A stretch of 64,000 nucleotides of DNA, from contig NZ_PEIG01000010.1 of assembly GCF_002749975.1 (NCBI RefSeq), positions 124,001-188,000 on the forward strand. Direction: 5' to 3'. The notes below the pieces were generated by a model. The model did not search any database, had not been told where the DNA came from, and worked only from the letters and a program-made list of their open reading frames with translations. The stretch is from Gloeocapsopsis sp. IPPAS B-1203. Its GTDB lineage: Bacteria; Cyanobacteriota; Cyanobacteriia; Cyanobacteriales; Chroococcidiopsidaceae. Shown here one piece after another: positions 17,447-27,625 of this stretch (position 1 is the stretch's first letter; each line of letters opens with the position of its first letter). The translations under genes and the position numbers were made by a program.

Positions 17447-18517
17447 TCAACCCAGATCAATATCACCTAAACTTTGAATCTGTTCCTCTTCATAACCAGC
17501 GGCACGCAAAGGTGCAACAACATCTTGTTGCAAGTCAGGAACGTAACCAGCAATCAAAGTCGCACTTTTGTCAGGAATAATACGGACTTCTCCAATAGAC
17601 GCAGGTAAAATGCACGACTCTGCACGTTCTAACTTTTCTGTTCCTCCCGTAAACTCTAAGCGTACCGGATTGCCTACATTTGTTAACGTGATACAGCGAT
17701 GCGAGTGCGATGGTTCGGTCAACGGTTCGCTAAGTAACAAGCGTTCTAAAGCAAAGTATGGTCCTGCACAACAAAAAATACGACGATTTGCGCCTTGTTG
17801 TATCTCTAATCCTGAACTGGGATAGGGTTGGTAATGCGATCGCAGTTCATCTAACACCGTATTGATATTCTCATACCACTTTTCCTGACTCAGTGGCTTA
17901 CCGTACAAATCGGTAGGCATTACTGAATTACCTAAATCGGATGTTTGTTGTACTTCAAATACGAGTGCATCAGGACCAAATGAGTGGATAATTCCTGCGG
18001 GGACGTAAACTGTATCTCCAGTTTGAATGGGATGTCGCACCATCACCGAGTCGTAATCTTGCGCAATGAATGCATCAAAGAGTTGTTCGCGAGAAAAATC
18101 GGCTTTGAGTCCAGCTAAAACAGTTGCACCAGGTGCAGCCCAGACAATATGCCAAGCTTCAGTTTTACCATTAGGTTCGTTATATACGCGCTTTGCTGTT
18201 TCATCATCTGCATGAAGATGCACAGGTAGCATATGCGAAGCATCAAGAAACTTTTCGAGGATGGGAAAGTGCGGGCCACGCCAACCACTACCGACAAGTT
18301 CCTCAGGATATTCTAGTACCAGATCGTGTAATGTGCGACCTGCAAAAGCACCATTGGTAACAGTTCCAGTTGTATCTTGATAGTCGCTAATTTCCCAGGT
18401 TTCGGCAATGACACCTTCTGGTGGTAAGCAAGGCTTGCCAAGTTTATCAGCGATCGCTCTTTCTCCAAACGCATACTTGCGAATGTGCGTTGTTAATTTA
18501 ATGGGATACCAATTCAT
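17447..18517 (-). CDS. manA: Class I mannose-6-phosphate isomerase-like protein
   Basis: 356 residues of the type I phosphomannose isomerase cupin family, which interconverts mannose-6-phosphate and fructose-6-phosphate with zinc. Metal ligands are visible: His100 and His102 in VHLHADD, Glu120 in GKTEAWH and His178 in GIIHSFG. The final 100 residues form a second cupin-like lobe. The gene begins one base after the stop of a xylulokinase-like gene on the same strand, so the two are surely cotranscribed; this puts it in a sugar-catabolic operon rather than beside the GDP-mannose genes at 58.7 kb. The true substrate may differ from mannose-6-phosphate. Confidence 0.85.
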   Translation of the reverse strand: MNWYPIKLTTHIRKYAFGERAIADKLGKPCLPPEGVIAETWEISDYQDTTGTVTNGAFAGRTLHDLVLEYPEELVGSGWRGPHFPILEKFLDASHMLPVHLHADDETAKRVYNEPNGKTEAWHIVWAAPGATVLAGLKADFSREQLFDAFIAQDYDSVMVRHPIQTGDTVYVPAGIIHSFGPDALVFEVQQTSDLGNSVMPTDLYGKPLSQEKWYENINTVLDELRSHYQPYPSSGLEIQQGANRRIFCCAGPYFALERLLLSEPLTEPSHSHRCITLTNVGNPVRLEFTGGTEKLERAESCILPASIGEVRIIPDKSATLIAGYVPDLQQDVVAPLRAAGYEEEQIQSLGDIDLG

Positions 18518-18518
18518 C

Positions 18519-19964
18519 TCAATCTCCTAAATGATGCCATTGATGTAACGATGGATACAGTAATTGATAGCGTTGCCAAGCTGCTTCTAGAGAGGAATCT
18601 GGATTATTTGGTGTTGTGTTCTGTCCAGATGTTTGTGTGGCGATCGCATCTTGCAAGACTCCAATACCCATCCCTGCTAAAATTGCTGCACCGCGTGCGG
18701 AAGCGGCTGCGACTGTTGTGGTGTAGAGGGGAACTTGTAAAACATCAGCGAGTAATTGTTGCCACACAGGTTCGAGAGTTCCACCACCAGCTAAGCGTAA
18801 TTGAGAAACTGTGACGCCTGTGGCTGTAATTGCCTCTAAACCTTGCTTCAAACTAAAAGCAACTCCTTCTAAAGCAGCCCGCATTAGGTGTGCGCGAGTG
18901 TGATGTAGCCCTAATCCTACCCAAGCGCCGCGTGCGTGTGGATCGAGGTGCGGAGTGCGATCGCCAGTCAGATACGGTAAAAACGTCAAACCTTCACACC
19001 CTGGAGACACTACAAACGCCTCAGCATACACTTGTTCCCAACTGTAATCTAAGATGCCTTTTACCCACTCTAACGCGAGTCCCGCATTTTGAATTGCTGC
19101 TAATGTATACCATTGCTGAGGTAGCGCAGCACGATACAGATGTGTACGACCGTGAGGATCGATGATTGGTTGAGAACGTGGTGTAATAATTTGTGCCGCA
19201 GAACCTACGGTAAGTTGCACGGTTCCTGGTTGAACTAAATCATTACCTAACGCAGCAGCCGCAGTATCAGCTGCACCTGCAATTACCGAAGTATTGACAA
19301 TTAGCCCAAGATGTGTAGCAGCTTTTGGTGTTAAATTTCCCGCAAGGCTACTACTTGATGGTAAAAGTTCAGGTAGCCAATCGGAACGTAATTTTAAGGT
19401 GGCAATAACATCAAGCGCCCAGCAATCGGAGACAACATCATAAAGCAACGTTCCTGAAGCATCTGAAGGTTCAGCGGCGACTTTCCGTGTTAGGCGCAAG
19501 CGTAACCAATCTTTCGGTTGTAGTACCCACCGCGCCTTTGCATAAGTTTCGGGTTCGTATTGACGTAACCATAATAAACTGGCTCCTGCCATACCTGTAG
19601 CAATGGGGTTAGCAAGTTTACTGCGAAGATCAGCAGCGAGTCCATCATATTTTGGCAGCATTTCACTCGATCGCGTATCTGCCCAGAGAATCGCCGGACG
19701 TAACGGCGTACCTTCACTATCAATTAAAACAACGCCGTGCATTTGCCCAGAAAGTGCGATCGCTTGTATATCTTTGGGATTTTTCACGGCATTTTTAACA
19801 GCAATTGCAACCGATTTCCACCAGGCTTCAGGATCAGTTTCCGCCCATCCTGGATATGGTGCATTCACATCGTAAGCACTCGAAGCTTCACCAACTACTG
19901 TTCCATCTGTGTCTAAAAGTAATGCTTTAACAGAACTAGTACCTAAATCAATCCCCAGGAGCAT
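18519..19964 (-). CDS. Xylulokinase-like FGGY carbohydrate kinase (copy 1)
   Basis: 481 residues of the FGGY kinase family. The N-terminal lobe has GIDLGTSSVKALLLD and the xylulokinase hallmark SGQMHG at 72-77, with the proposed catalytic Asp233 in AGAADTAAAALG; the C-terminal lobe has LRLAGGGTLEPVWQQLLADVLQVP. The SGQMHG motif favours D-xylulose or a related ketose as substrate. It lies between the ABC importer (164 bases upstream) and the isomerase-like gene (1 base downstream), consistent with phosphorylation of an imported sugar. A second kinase of the same family occurs at 24451-25965; the two proteins are clearly different in sequence, so this is not a recent duplication. Confidence 0.88.
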   Translation of the reverse strand: MLLGIDLGTSSVKALLLDTDGTVVGEASSAYDVNAPYPGWAETDPEAWWKSVAIAVKNAVKNPKDIQAIALSGQMHGVVLIDSEGTPLRPAILWADTRSSEMLPKYDGLAADLRSKLANPIATGMAGASLLWLRQYEPETYAKARWVLQPKDWLRLRLTRKVAAEPSDASGTLLYDVVSDCWALDVIATLKLRSDWLPELLPSSSSLAGNLTPKAATHLGLIVNTSVIAGAADTAAAALGNDLVQPGTVQLTVGSAAQIITPRSQPIIDPHGRTHLYRAALPQQWYTLAAIQNAGLALEWVKGILDYSWEQVYAEAFVVSPGCEGLTFLPYLTGDRTPHLDPHARGAWVGLGLHHTRAHLMRAALEGVAFSLKQGLEAITATGVTVSQLRLAGGGTLEPVWQQLLADVLQVPLYTTTVAAASARGAAILAGMGIGVLQDAIATQTSGQNTTPNNPDSSLEAAWQRYQLLYPSLHQWHHLGD

Positions 19965-20009
19965 GAGATTTGCCTTAGATTGTGGACTACTCGCTACAGG
20001 TAATGGGTA

Positions 20010-20056
20010 ACGGGTAACTGGTCATTGGCAAGAATCATCCGTGACCTATTACCCGT
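20010..20056. repeat. Imperfect inverted repeat between ABC permease and kinase genes
   Basis: ACGGGTAACTGGTCA at 20010-20024 matches the reverse complement of TGACCTATTACCCGT at 20042-20056 at 13 of 15 positions, loop 17 bases. There is no T-run, so it is more likely a spacer hairpin or processing site than a strong terminator. Confidence 0.55.
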
Positions 20057-20130
20057 CCTCAAAAGGTGTAATCTTAATTATGCATATCTCAAAAGATTCA
20101 ATTTATCTTGCCAGCTGCACTATCAAAGTG

Positions 20131-21132
20131 TTAGCGCTTTCTAGAACGTCTCCGCAGACGATCGATTGTGACCGCAAAGATAATGACTAAACCTTTGACG
20201 ACGAGTTGCCAGAAAAACGACATATTCAGCAGCGTCAAACCGTTGTTAAGAACAGCGATGATCAACGCGCCTACCAAAGTGCCGAAAATCGTACCAATAC
20301 CGCCAGAGAAACTCGTACCGCCTAAAATAACAGCCGCGATCGCATCGAGTTCATAGCCATTTCCCAGCATTCCCGTGGCACTGTAAAGACGGCTAGCACT
20401 CATAACGCCTGCTAAGCCTGCGAGCAAGCCGCTGACACCATAGACAAATAACAATACTCGATTGACCTTAATACCTGTCAGCCTAGCCGCTTGCTGATTA
20501 CCGCCCACAGCATAAATTTGTACGCCTAAGACTGTACGGCGGAGGATAAACCAGCTAACAAACACTGCTAGCAGGGCAATCACAACTAACCAGGGTAATG
20601 GTCCTAAATAGTTGTTACCGATCCACGCAAAATTGAGATTGCGATTGATAACTGTTGTGCCATTTGCTACCAAGTAGGCAACACCTCGTAGAGCCGTCAA
20701 TGCACCTAAAGTGACAATAAACGGCGGTAAATCCAAAAAGGCAATTAATGCACCGTTTAATAAACCTAAACCTAAGCCTGTCAAAAGTGCCGCTGGAACT
20801 GCAAACCATCCGATTCCTGGTAGAAGTGATGCCAAGACTCCGACTACGGCAGAAACTCCTAAAATCGAGCCAATCGATAAGTCAATCCCGCCCGTTAAAA
20901 TGACGAACGTCATCCCCGTTGCTAGCACGATATTGATTGATGCTTGCCGGAGAATGTTAACAATATTACCAGGGGTGAGAAAGTTAGGAGTAAGGAAAGT
21001 AAATAGAATGCCAATCAGTAACAGAATTGGCAGAATTCCTGCTACTTGAAGTAAATTATTTGTCGATCTGCGTCCACCGACTGGAGAGCGATCGCGTGTC
21101 TTTGTTCTAACAGGTCTTGCTGTTTGACTCAT
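20131..21132 (-). CDS. Sugar ABC transporter permease (RbsC type)
   Basis: 333 residues with eight to ten hydrophobic segments and the BPD_transp_2 pattern of ribose/xylose/galactose importers: [42 protein letters not shown], and [20 protein letters not shown]. It forms the inner-membrane channel of the importer with the ATPase just upstream and the binding protein beyond it. Its ATG overlaps the stop of the ATPase frame by four bases (ATGA), showing translational coupling, which indicates that the ATPase gene was functional when this arrangement evolved. Confidence 0.93.
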   Translation of the reverse strand: MSQTARPVRTKTRDRSPVGGRRSTNNLLQVAGILPILLLIGILFTFLTPNFLTPGNIVNILRQASINIVLATGMTFVILTGGIDLSIGSILGVSAVVGVLASLLPGIGWFAVPAALLTGLGLGLLNGALIAFLDLPPFIVTLGALTALRGVAYLVANGTTVINRNLNFAWIGNNYLGPLPWLVVIALLAVFVSWFILRRTVLGVQIYAVGGNQQAARLTGIKVNRVLLFVYGVSGLLAGLAGVMSASRLYSATGMLGNGYELDAIAAVILGGTSFSGGIGTIFGTLVGALIIAVLNNGLTLLNMSFFWQLVVKGLVIIFAVTIDRLRRRSRKR

Positions 21133-22648
21133 ATTCCTACCTCGGTTGCTCCGGTGGCGTAAGCCATAATGTTTTCTTGAGTAATGTCTGTACCAGTAAG
21201 TTCACCTTCTAAGCGCCCTTCGCGCATGACTAAGACGCGATCGCTTAATCCAATAATTTCGAGCAATTCACTCGAAACCATCAAAATAGCCATGCCTTGC
21301 GCGGCTAAATCGCTAATAATTCGGTAAATTTCGCTTTTTGCCCCAATATCTACACCCCGCGTCGGCTCATCGAGTAGCAAAACTTTAGGATTAATCGCTA
21401 GCCAGCGCGCTAGCAACAACTTTTGCTGATTTCCACCCGATAAATCGAGCGCTCGATTTTCTAAACTAGCTAAGCGGATATTAAAGTCATCTACGGCTTT
21501 TGAGGCAACTGTCCCTAGTTTTTTAAAGTTAAGTAAGCCGGAATTAGCATTGCGCTTGAGGATATTGAGCACAATATTCTGACGACAACTCATCTCTAAA
21601 AATAAACCTTGGTCTTTGCGGTCTTCTGGTACATAGGCAATTCCCGCTGCGATCGCATCACTCGGTTTATCGATTCTCAGCGGTACGCCGTTCAAAAACA
21701 CTTCACCACTTGCTTTAGGGTCAGCACCAAAAATCAACCGCGATAGTTCAGTCCGACCTGCACCCACCAATCCTGCTAGCCCGATAATTTCACCAGCATG
21801 AAGTTTAAGACTTGTTGGCTGTATCTTTCGTCCGTCACTTAAATTTTTGACCTCCAAGACGACAGAACCAAGTTGTTTTTCTGGACGTCGTTCAAACAAG
21901 TCTTTAACAGGTCTACCCACCATCATCTGTACTAATCGCTCGGAAGAGATTTCCTCGCGCGTTAGACTACCAACGTACTCACCATCGCGTAGCACGCTGA
22001 TTCGATCAGCCAAAGCGTAGATTTCTTCCATGCATGGCTAATGTAGATAATGGCAATGCCATCAGCACGCAGTTTGCGAATCAATTCAAACAAACGTTCA
22101 GTTTCGCGGTCTGATAAGGCTGCTGTTGGTTCATCCATAACAAGGATGCGGCTATTATCTTTCAGCGCCCGCGCAATTTCAACTTGCTGTTGTTCTGCAA
22201 TCGAGAGACTAGAAACAACATCATTTGGTCCAAAACTTGCTCCCAAGCTGTTAAGTACCTGTGCGGCTTCTTGGTTCATGCGATCGCGATCGAGTAAATA
22301 TCCCTTGGTAAACTCGCTACCCATGAAAATGTTTTCAGCCACAGTTAAATTGGGTGCAACGTTGAGTTCTTGGTAAATCAACGCAATACCTGCTTGTCTT
22401 GCGGCTTTGGGGTCAGAAATTTTAACCGTTTCGCCGTTGATCCGAATCTCGCCTTCATCGTTTTCGTAAGCCCCCGCGAGAATCTTCATCAGCGTACTTT
22501 TACCCGCGCCATTTTCACCCATCAGCGCATGAACTTCGCCTGGATACACACTCAAGTCAACGTTGCTTAGTGCTGATACACCATGAAACTTCTTTGAAAT
22601 GCCGCGCATTTCGAGTCTGGGAATTGTGGAAGATTGAGTTGCTGTCAT
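21129..22648 (-). pseudogene. Sugar ABC transporter ATPase (RbsA type), split by a one-base frameshift
   Basis: Two overlapping frames together make one RbsA-like protein with two ATPase cassettes. The upstream part (22648 to about 22030) holds cassette 1: Walker [10 protein letters not shown], signature [15 protein letters not shown] and Walker [13 protein letters not shown]. It then reads IIYISH and goes out of frame. The downstream part resumes at [18 protein letters not shown], carrying the second cassette ([43 protein letters not shown]). Two bases (22032-22033) stand where the codon for the expected Arg of SHRMEE should be, so one base is missing; the total of 1520 bases is one short of 507 codons. 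Either a real inactivating deletion or a sequencing error; all motifs in both halves are otherwise intact. Confidence 0.9.
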
Positions 22649-22870
22649 GGCAGTAATTTTTTAGTATGTAGCAGATGCCCTACGACTGAAGTCGGGGCTA
22701 TCTAAGCGAGTGTAACTTCGTACACTAAAATGAGACTTTTGTCAGTAAGTTCACGGAGGTGGACTTTGTTTATTCGCTCAGACCAAACAAGATTTTTATG
22801 AGTAATTACACGGAGGTAGACAAAGTTCATTTAGGTGCGAATTTATTCGCTCAGCATTCACGCAAGAGGT
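22649..22870. repeat. Spacer with repeated GGAGGT(G/A)GAC ... TTATTCGCTCAG element
   Basis: Between the binding-protein and ATPase genes lie two related copies: one at about 22752-22780 (cACGGAGGTGGACTTTGTT followed by TATTCGCTCAG) and one at about 22809-22855 (ACGGAGGTAGACAAAGTTC followed by TTTATTCGCTCAG). A third relative is found at about 37994-38050 (TACGTGGACTTTGTTTATCC ... TTTATTCGCGCTCGCATTC). This is a dispersed intergenic repeat of unknown nature. Confidence 0.6.
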
Positions 22871-23848
22871 CTATTGTGTCCAACCTGCGTAATCTTTCAC
22901 GTTCTCTCGCGTAATCAATCTGACTGGAATCAAGATGTTAGGATCTTTAGGCTTTTTCCCGTTGAGGATATCGTTGCCTACCTGAACTGCTGTTTGGGTC
23001 ATGCCCAAAGGATCTTGAGCAGCTGTCGCCACAAATATACTACTAGGGTCTTCGATCGCATCTTTGGCTTCAGGCGCGCCGTCTACGCCAACAATGAAAA
23101 ATTCGTTACGTTTGGCTTGCCTTGCGGCTAACTCTGCACCTACTCCGGTCGGATCGTTAATCGCAAACACGGCATCGATTTGTTTAAACGAAGTTAGTAG
23201 GTCGGTCATTACCCTCAAACCACCATCTCTGCTACCTTCAGCGTTTTGGTCTTGAGAAAGTATTTTGATGTTAGGGTAATTAGCAAAGCTTTGTTCGCAA
23301 CCCTGAACGCGGTCAATAACTGATTTAACAGGTGGACCATTGATAATAACAACATTACCTTGCCCATTCAGGCGATCTGCAATGTATTGACAGCTAATTT
23401 GTCCTGCTTGCAAATTGTTTGAGGTGACGGTAGCATCTACACCACCTTCCGCGCCTGTATCAACTGCAATCACGGTAATGCCAGCTTCTTTTGCTTTTGT
23501 CACCGCAGGCGCAATCCCTGCACTATCACCAGCATTTAGTAAGATTAAGCTTGTGTTAGCAGCGATAAAGTTTTCCATCTGGTTAAACTGCAAGTTCAGA
23601 TCGTACCCGCTAGAAACAATTGTGGTGCGCACGCCTTCTCCACCAATTCTTCTTGCTTCCGACTCAGCGCCTCGCCCCATAAGTACAAAGAATGGATTAC
23701 CAAGATCGCCTACTGTTAAAGCTACTGATTGCAGTTTTGAATTTGGATTCGTTTGCGACTGGGTTGTATTATTTTGCGAAGGTGAGCAAGCAACAAGTAC
23801 GGTACTTGCCACACTTAGAAATCCTAAGCTAAGCGCAATTTGCTTCAC
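22871..23848 (-). CDS. Sugar ABC transporter substrate-binding lipoprotein (RbsB type)
   Basis: 325 residues. The N-terminus is a lipoprotein signal with lipobox LVAC (Cys21), followed by an Asn/Gln/Ser-rich linker and a periplasmic-binding-protein type 1 fold: VALTVGDLGNPFFVLMGRGAE, ITVIAVDTGAEGG, CQYIADRLNGQGNVVIINGPP and AVFAINDPTGVGAELAARQ. The last element, INDPTGVGA, is where the sugar-contacting Asn-Asp occurs in ribose- and allose-binding proteins. First gene of the importer operon (binding protein, ATPase, permease), with the long upstream spacer as its likely promoter. The sugar is not determined by sequence. Confidence 0.92.
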   Translation of the reverse strand: MKQIALSLGFLSVASTVLVACSPSQNNTTQSQTNPNSKLQSVALTVGDLGNPFFVLMGRGAESEARRIGGEGVRTTIVSSGYDLNLQFNQMENFIAANTSLILLNAGDSAGIAPAVTKAKEAGITVIAVDTGAEGGVDATVTSNNLQAGQISCQYIADRLNGQGNVVIINGPPVKSVIDRVQGCEQSFANYPNIKILSQDQNAEGSRDGGLRVMTDLLTSFKQIDAVFAINDPTGVGAELAARQAKRNEFFIVGVDGAPEAKDAIEDPSSIFVATAAQDPLGMTQTAVQVGNDILNGKKPKDPNILIPVRLITRENVKDYAGWTQ

Positions 23849-24450
23849 TGCAATATCTCCTTATTCGTTAAGGACACTCCTTTTTCTAAGGCGCTAATCA
23901 TTAAACTCAATTCAAATGCGATCGCTACTTTTTTCACTTCTGTCTCCACCAAATCATGTATGGATGAGTCAGAATATTGACCTGCGGTTGCTGCCACTGT
24001 TGATAAAATTGCCTATCAAACTCATAGCTCGATATTGTCAAAAAGTGTTACTATTTCCACTTTTCAGATTGCCTTTTGTCTTGCTTTAGTGTTCAAACTT
24101 TACTTTTTCTTAAGTTGCTGCTCTTTGAAAGTGCCACATCACTTAAGACAATATTGTTTCTTTTTTCAAAATTAATTTTTATGGCTAAAGTAGACAAATG
24201 GATGATAAAGAGTGTAATTAGTTCACTACTTTGATCATTATTGCAGGCTTTTCTTTGATTAACTCTCCATCTTTTAATTATGATCCCTGAGATAATTACT
24301 GTATATCTATCTGACAGCTTATATCCTAGGGATCAACAAATTTAGCACAAAAAGTAGTATAATAATCTATTAAATTATATTAACTAATTACAGGTAATTA
24401 GTGTTAACAAACCGCAACAAAAACCAATTTTTAAACTAGAGTAATTCTAC
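23849..24450. other. Promoter spacer of the sugar importer operon
   Basis: 602 AT-rich bases without a gene, between the importer operon and the second xylulokinase, both on the minus strand. A short perfect palindrome ACAATATTGT lies at 24148-24157. I could not identify a LacI-type operator with confidence and saw no RNA. Confidence 0.4.
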
Positions 24451-25965
24451 TCAATTAATACTTTTAAGTGCAGTATAAATTGCTGTAAAACGCTGAAATG
24501 CGTCAGTGTAAACTGGATAAGAATTGGGCTGAGTGTATTCTTCAATTGCAGGTAAAAGCTGAAAAACTGTTTCTAAATTCGGGTAAACATCACAGCCAAC
24601 CAAAGCTAATAACGCCGCGCCATATGCCGCACCTTCTGTTAATACCGGTTTGGCAAGATTAATACCAAGCACATCCGTAATAATTTGTAACCAAAGCGCC
24701 GATCGCGAACCACCACCCGTGGCGACAAGTTCATGAATTGGTGCGATCGCCTTTGGCGCTGCGCTGCGCGCAATCGCCTCTATCACCTCTAACGCCGCAC
24801 GTAAACTGTACGCAACGCCTTCGAGTACCGCCCGCGTCATTTCTGCTTTGCTATGCGCTAAAGAGAGATTCAGCCAAGCACCACGCGCCTCAGAATCAAG
24901 AAAAGGACTGCGTTCGCCTGCCAAATGCGGTAAAAATATCACACCACCTGAACCAGGAGGCGCACTACTCGCCCACTCCGTCAACTCGTCATAGCTAAAA
25001 TCAGGGAAAAAAGTATCGCGATACCAGCGTAACGAACCACTTGCTGCTAATGTGACACCTAACAAGTGATAACTACCATCAGCATGACAAAATAAATGGA
25101 CTCGTCCTTCGGGTTCAGGAATAGGTTGCGACAAGGGAACAAAAATAACTCCTGAAGTGCCAATACTGAGACTACCGCGATCGCAATTTGTACTAGAAAT
25201 TCCTAAACCAATCGCCGCAGCTGCGTTGTCACCACCACCAGCAATAATCGGTAAACCTGCGGGTAAACCAGTCATACTCGCAATTTCCGGTGTTAATTTT
25301 CCGACAACCGCAGTCGAGGTAATAACTTGAGGAAACAACTGCGGATTAAGATCGAGGGCAGTGAGAATGTCTAAATCCCAAGTGCGATCGCCTAAATTTA
25401 AACATCCCACCCCCGAAGCATCTGATGGTTCCGTGGCGATTTCCCCTGTTAATACGTATCCCAAATAGTCTTTCGGTAAGAGTACATGATGCATCTGACT
25501 AAACGCCTGCGGTTCCGATTCACGCAACCACACAATCTTGGGTAATTGAAAGCCTGTAATTGCGGGATTTCCTGTGCGTTGAATCAATTCTTGTCGGGGA
25601 ACTATCGTTTCAATCGTCGTAACCGCTTTACCAGTACGTTGATCGTTCCACAAAATTGCTGGTCGAAGCACATTTCCTCCTGCATCAAGAGGAACCATCC
25701 CATGCATTTGCCCCGATAATCCTAAACCAACAATCTGGTAATCTTTCAATTGCTGAACTACCTCAGTCAAAGCCTGAAAAGTTGCTGCAATCCAATCATC
25801 GGGGTTTTGCTCTGTCCACCCAGGATGCGGTGTGAGTAATCGATAGCTACGCGTTGCTTGGACGGCGATCGCACCTTGAAGATTCACTGCAACAACTCCC
25901 ACACCACTAGTACCAAGGTCGATTCCTATCACAACATAATTACTGTTAACCAAATTTAAAGTCAT
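24451..25965 (-). CDS. xylB: Xylulokinase-like FGGY carbohydrate kinase (copy 2)
   Basis: 504 residues from ATG 25965; the frame extends upstream to a TTG at 26019 but the extra 18 residues are not family-like. Motifs: [23 protein letters not shown] at 84-89, catalytic-type Asp246 in [14 protein letters not shown], and [20 protein letters not shown] in the C-terminal lobe. The GGGDNAA form around the catalytic Asp is closer to classical bacterial xylulokinase than copy 1 (GAADTAA). It is separated from the importer operon by 600 bases and is divergent from ribokinase at 26211. Together these genes suggest use of a pentose or pentitol. Confidence 0.9.
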   Translation of the reverse strand: MTLNLVNSNYVVIGIDLGTSGVGVVAVNLQGAIAVQATRSYRLLTPHPGWTEQNPDDWIAATFQALTEVVQQLKDYQIVGLGLSGQMHGMVPLDAGGNVLRPAILWNDQRTGKAVTTIETIVPRQELIQRTGNPAITGFQLPKIVWLRESEPQAFSQMHHVLLPKDYLGYVLTGEIATEPSDASGVGCLNLGDRTWDLDILTALDLNPQLFPQVITSTAVVGKLTPEIASMTGLPAGLPIIAGGGDNAAAAIGLGISSTNCDRGSLSIGTSGVIFVPLSQPIPEPEGRVHLFCHADGSYHLLGVTLAASGSLRWYRDTFFPDFSYDELTEWASSAPPGSGGVIFLPHLAGERSPFLDSEARGAWLNLSLAHSKAEMTRAVLEGVAYSLRAALEVIEAIARSAAPKAIAPIHELVATGGGSRSALWLQIITDVLGINLAKPVLTEGAAYGAALLALVGCDVYPNLETVFQLLPAIEEYTQPNSYPVYTDAFQRFTAIYTALKSIN

Positions 25966-26210
25966 TTGTTCTTCACTTGCGTTATTTGATAAATAGAGCA
26001 GCAACCTCAACCCTAGCAATCCTCATTGTGCGTGAAGAATCTCTCTTAATTTCCCTTCCTCTGTGTTCTGTGCGCCCCTGCGGTAGACTGCGGCAAATCG
26101 CTACGCGTTTACGTTACAAATGTTACAACGCAGATAGAATTGCTATAAGCATTCATAACTCACAATTAACAATTAAAGATTAATCTTCAAATAAGTAACC
26201 CTCTACCCCT

Positions 26211-27140
26211 ATGAATCCTCGTGTCCTCGTCTTCGGTAGTATAAATATGGACTTAGTTACCAAAGTTCCGCACTTACCTATTCCTGGCGAAACTTTATTA
26301 GGTCATAGTTTTGCGACTGTGCCTGGAGGAAAAGGCGCGAATCAAGCGGTAGCAGTGGCGCGCTTAGGAGTACCTACAGCAATTGTGGGACGCGTGGGAA
26401 AAGATCAATTCGGGCAAGAGTTACTGCGAAATCTGCAAAGCGATCGCGTTCAAACTGATGGTGTATACATTGATCCGTCAAATACTTCAGGAGTTGCAGT
26501 CATTGCAGTAGACGACAATGCCGAAAATCATATTATCGTGATTCCTGGTGCCAACGGCAATGTTGGTGAGGAAGATATCAAACGTCTCACACAGCAGCTA
26601 TCAGCAGCAGTCTTGCTATTACAACTAGAAGTTCCACTTTTCGCGGTACAAAAAGCAGCACAAGCAGCACAACAAACAGGTGTTAAAGTCATTTTAGACC
26701 CAGCGCCAGCACCTACTGAGCTACCATCAGAACTTTATCCGGTAGTTGATATCATTACACCGAATGCAGTAGAAGCAGGACAATTAGTAAATTTTCGAGT
26801 CGATAGTCTTGAAAGCGCCGAAAAAGCGGCATTAGTACTACAGCAACGTGGTGTCAAAACAGCAATTATCAAGTTAGGTGCTAAGGGCGTTTTCTGTGCC
26901 ACCCCAGATGAAACCTTTTTTGTTCCTGCTTTCTCTGTAAAAGCTGTAGATACCGTTGCAGCAGGAGACGCATTTAATGGTGGACTAGCAGCCGCGTTAT
27001 CTCAAGGATACTCGCTTCGCGAAGCCGTTGTATGGGGCGCGGCAACTGGTGCGCTGGCAACGACCAAGTCAGGCGCACAATCCTCATTACCTACACGCGA
27101 GACAGTTGAAGCTTTTCTCCAAGAACACGAACGAAATTAA
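26211..27140 (+). CDS. rbsK: Ribokinase (PfkB family)
   Basis: 309 residues with both PfkB signatures: the N-terminal GGKGANQAVAVARLG at about 39-53 and the C-terminal DTVAAGDAFNGGLAAALSQG with catalytic Asp253. The start VLVFGSINMDLVTKVPHLPIPGETLLG is the ribokinase type. It phosphorylates D-ribose at O5, feeding the pentose phosphate pathway (rpe lies at 38.1 kb). Divergent from the xylulokinase copy 2 across 245 bases, so the two may share control. Sequence supports ribokinase over fructokinase through the NMD and GGKGAN elements. Confidence 0.92.
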   Translation: MNPRVLVFGSINMDLVTKVPHLPIPGETLLGHSFATVPGGKGANQAVAVARLGVPTAIVGRVGKDQFGQELLRNLQSDRVQTDGVYIDPSNTSGVAVIAVDDNAENHIIVIPGANGNVGEEDIKRLTQQLSAAVLLLQLEVPLFAVQKAAQAAQQTGVKVILDPAPAPTELPSELYPVVDIITPNAVEAGQLVNFRVDSLESAEKAALVLQQRGVKTAIIKLGAKGVFCATPDETFFVPAFSVKAVDTVAAGDAFNGGLAAALSQGYSLREAVVWGAATGALATTKSGAQSSLPTRETVEAFLQEHERN

Positions 27141-27625
27141 CAAGTCACAACAAGATCGCTCCACAACTGCGATCAAACAACACAGAGGTTGCTTGTTTTA
27201 AACTTTAAAATTTAGGTAGTAGTTCACGCTTTTTACAAACTTCTTCAATATAAACATCTTTGTATTGATTTTTAATCATCTAAAGAATAGAAGGTAACTA
27301 CAATAAATATTTCACCAAAGAAAACATTTGAGGAATGATTAGCTTTTATGAGACACCATTAATTCAAAAAACATTGGTGTGTTATTTCAACTATTACAAG
27401 AATCTTCAAAAGCAGGTCAGCAATATGGAATAGAAGCTGTTACACGAGCTATCAAGATAGAAGCAGCAGGCTATATACGTTAATATAACCGTCTCAAATT
27501 GTTCGCGATATAATCTTTTTTCTTGGTGTGCTTTATGTACTACTCTAATGGAAAGCTACGCCCATGTGGTTCGTTTCAAAACAGATTTTTAAAAGACAAC
27601 AACTGTCAAAAAAATCAGAGTAACT
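27141..27625. other. Spacer after rbsK with small coding remnants
   Basis: 485 bases. On the plus strand about 27370-27483 there is a start-less frame with QESSKAGQQYGIEAVTRAIK ending AAGYIR and a stop; on the minus strand about 27208-27282 a 24-codon frame begins MIKNQYKDVYIEE. Neither has a clear ribosome site. They look like gene remnants; I do not recognise the parent families. Confidence 0.3.
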
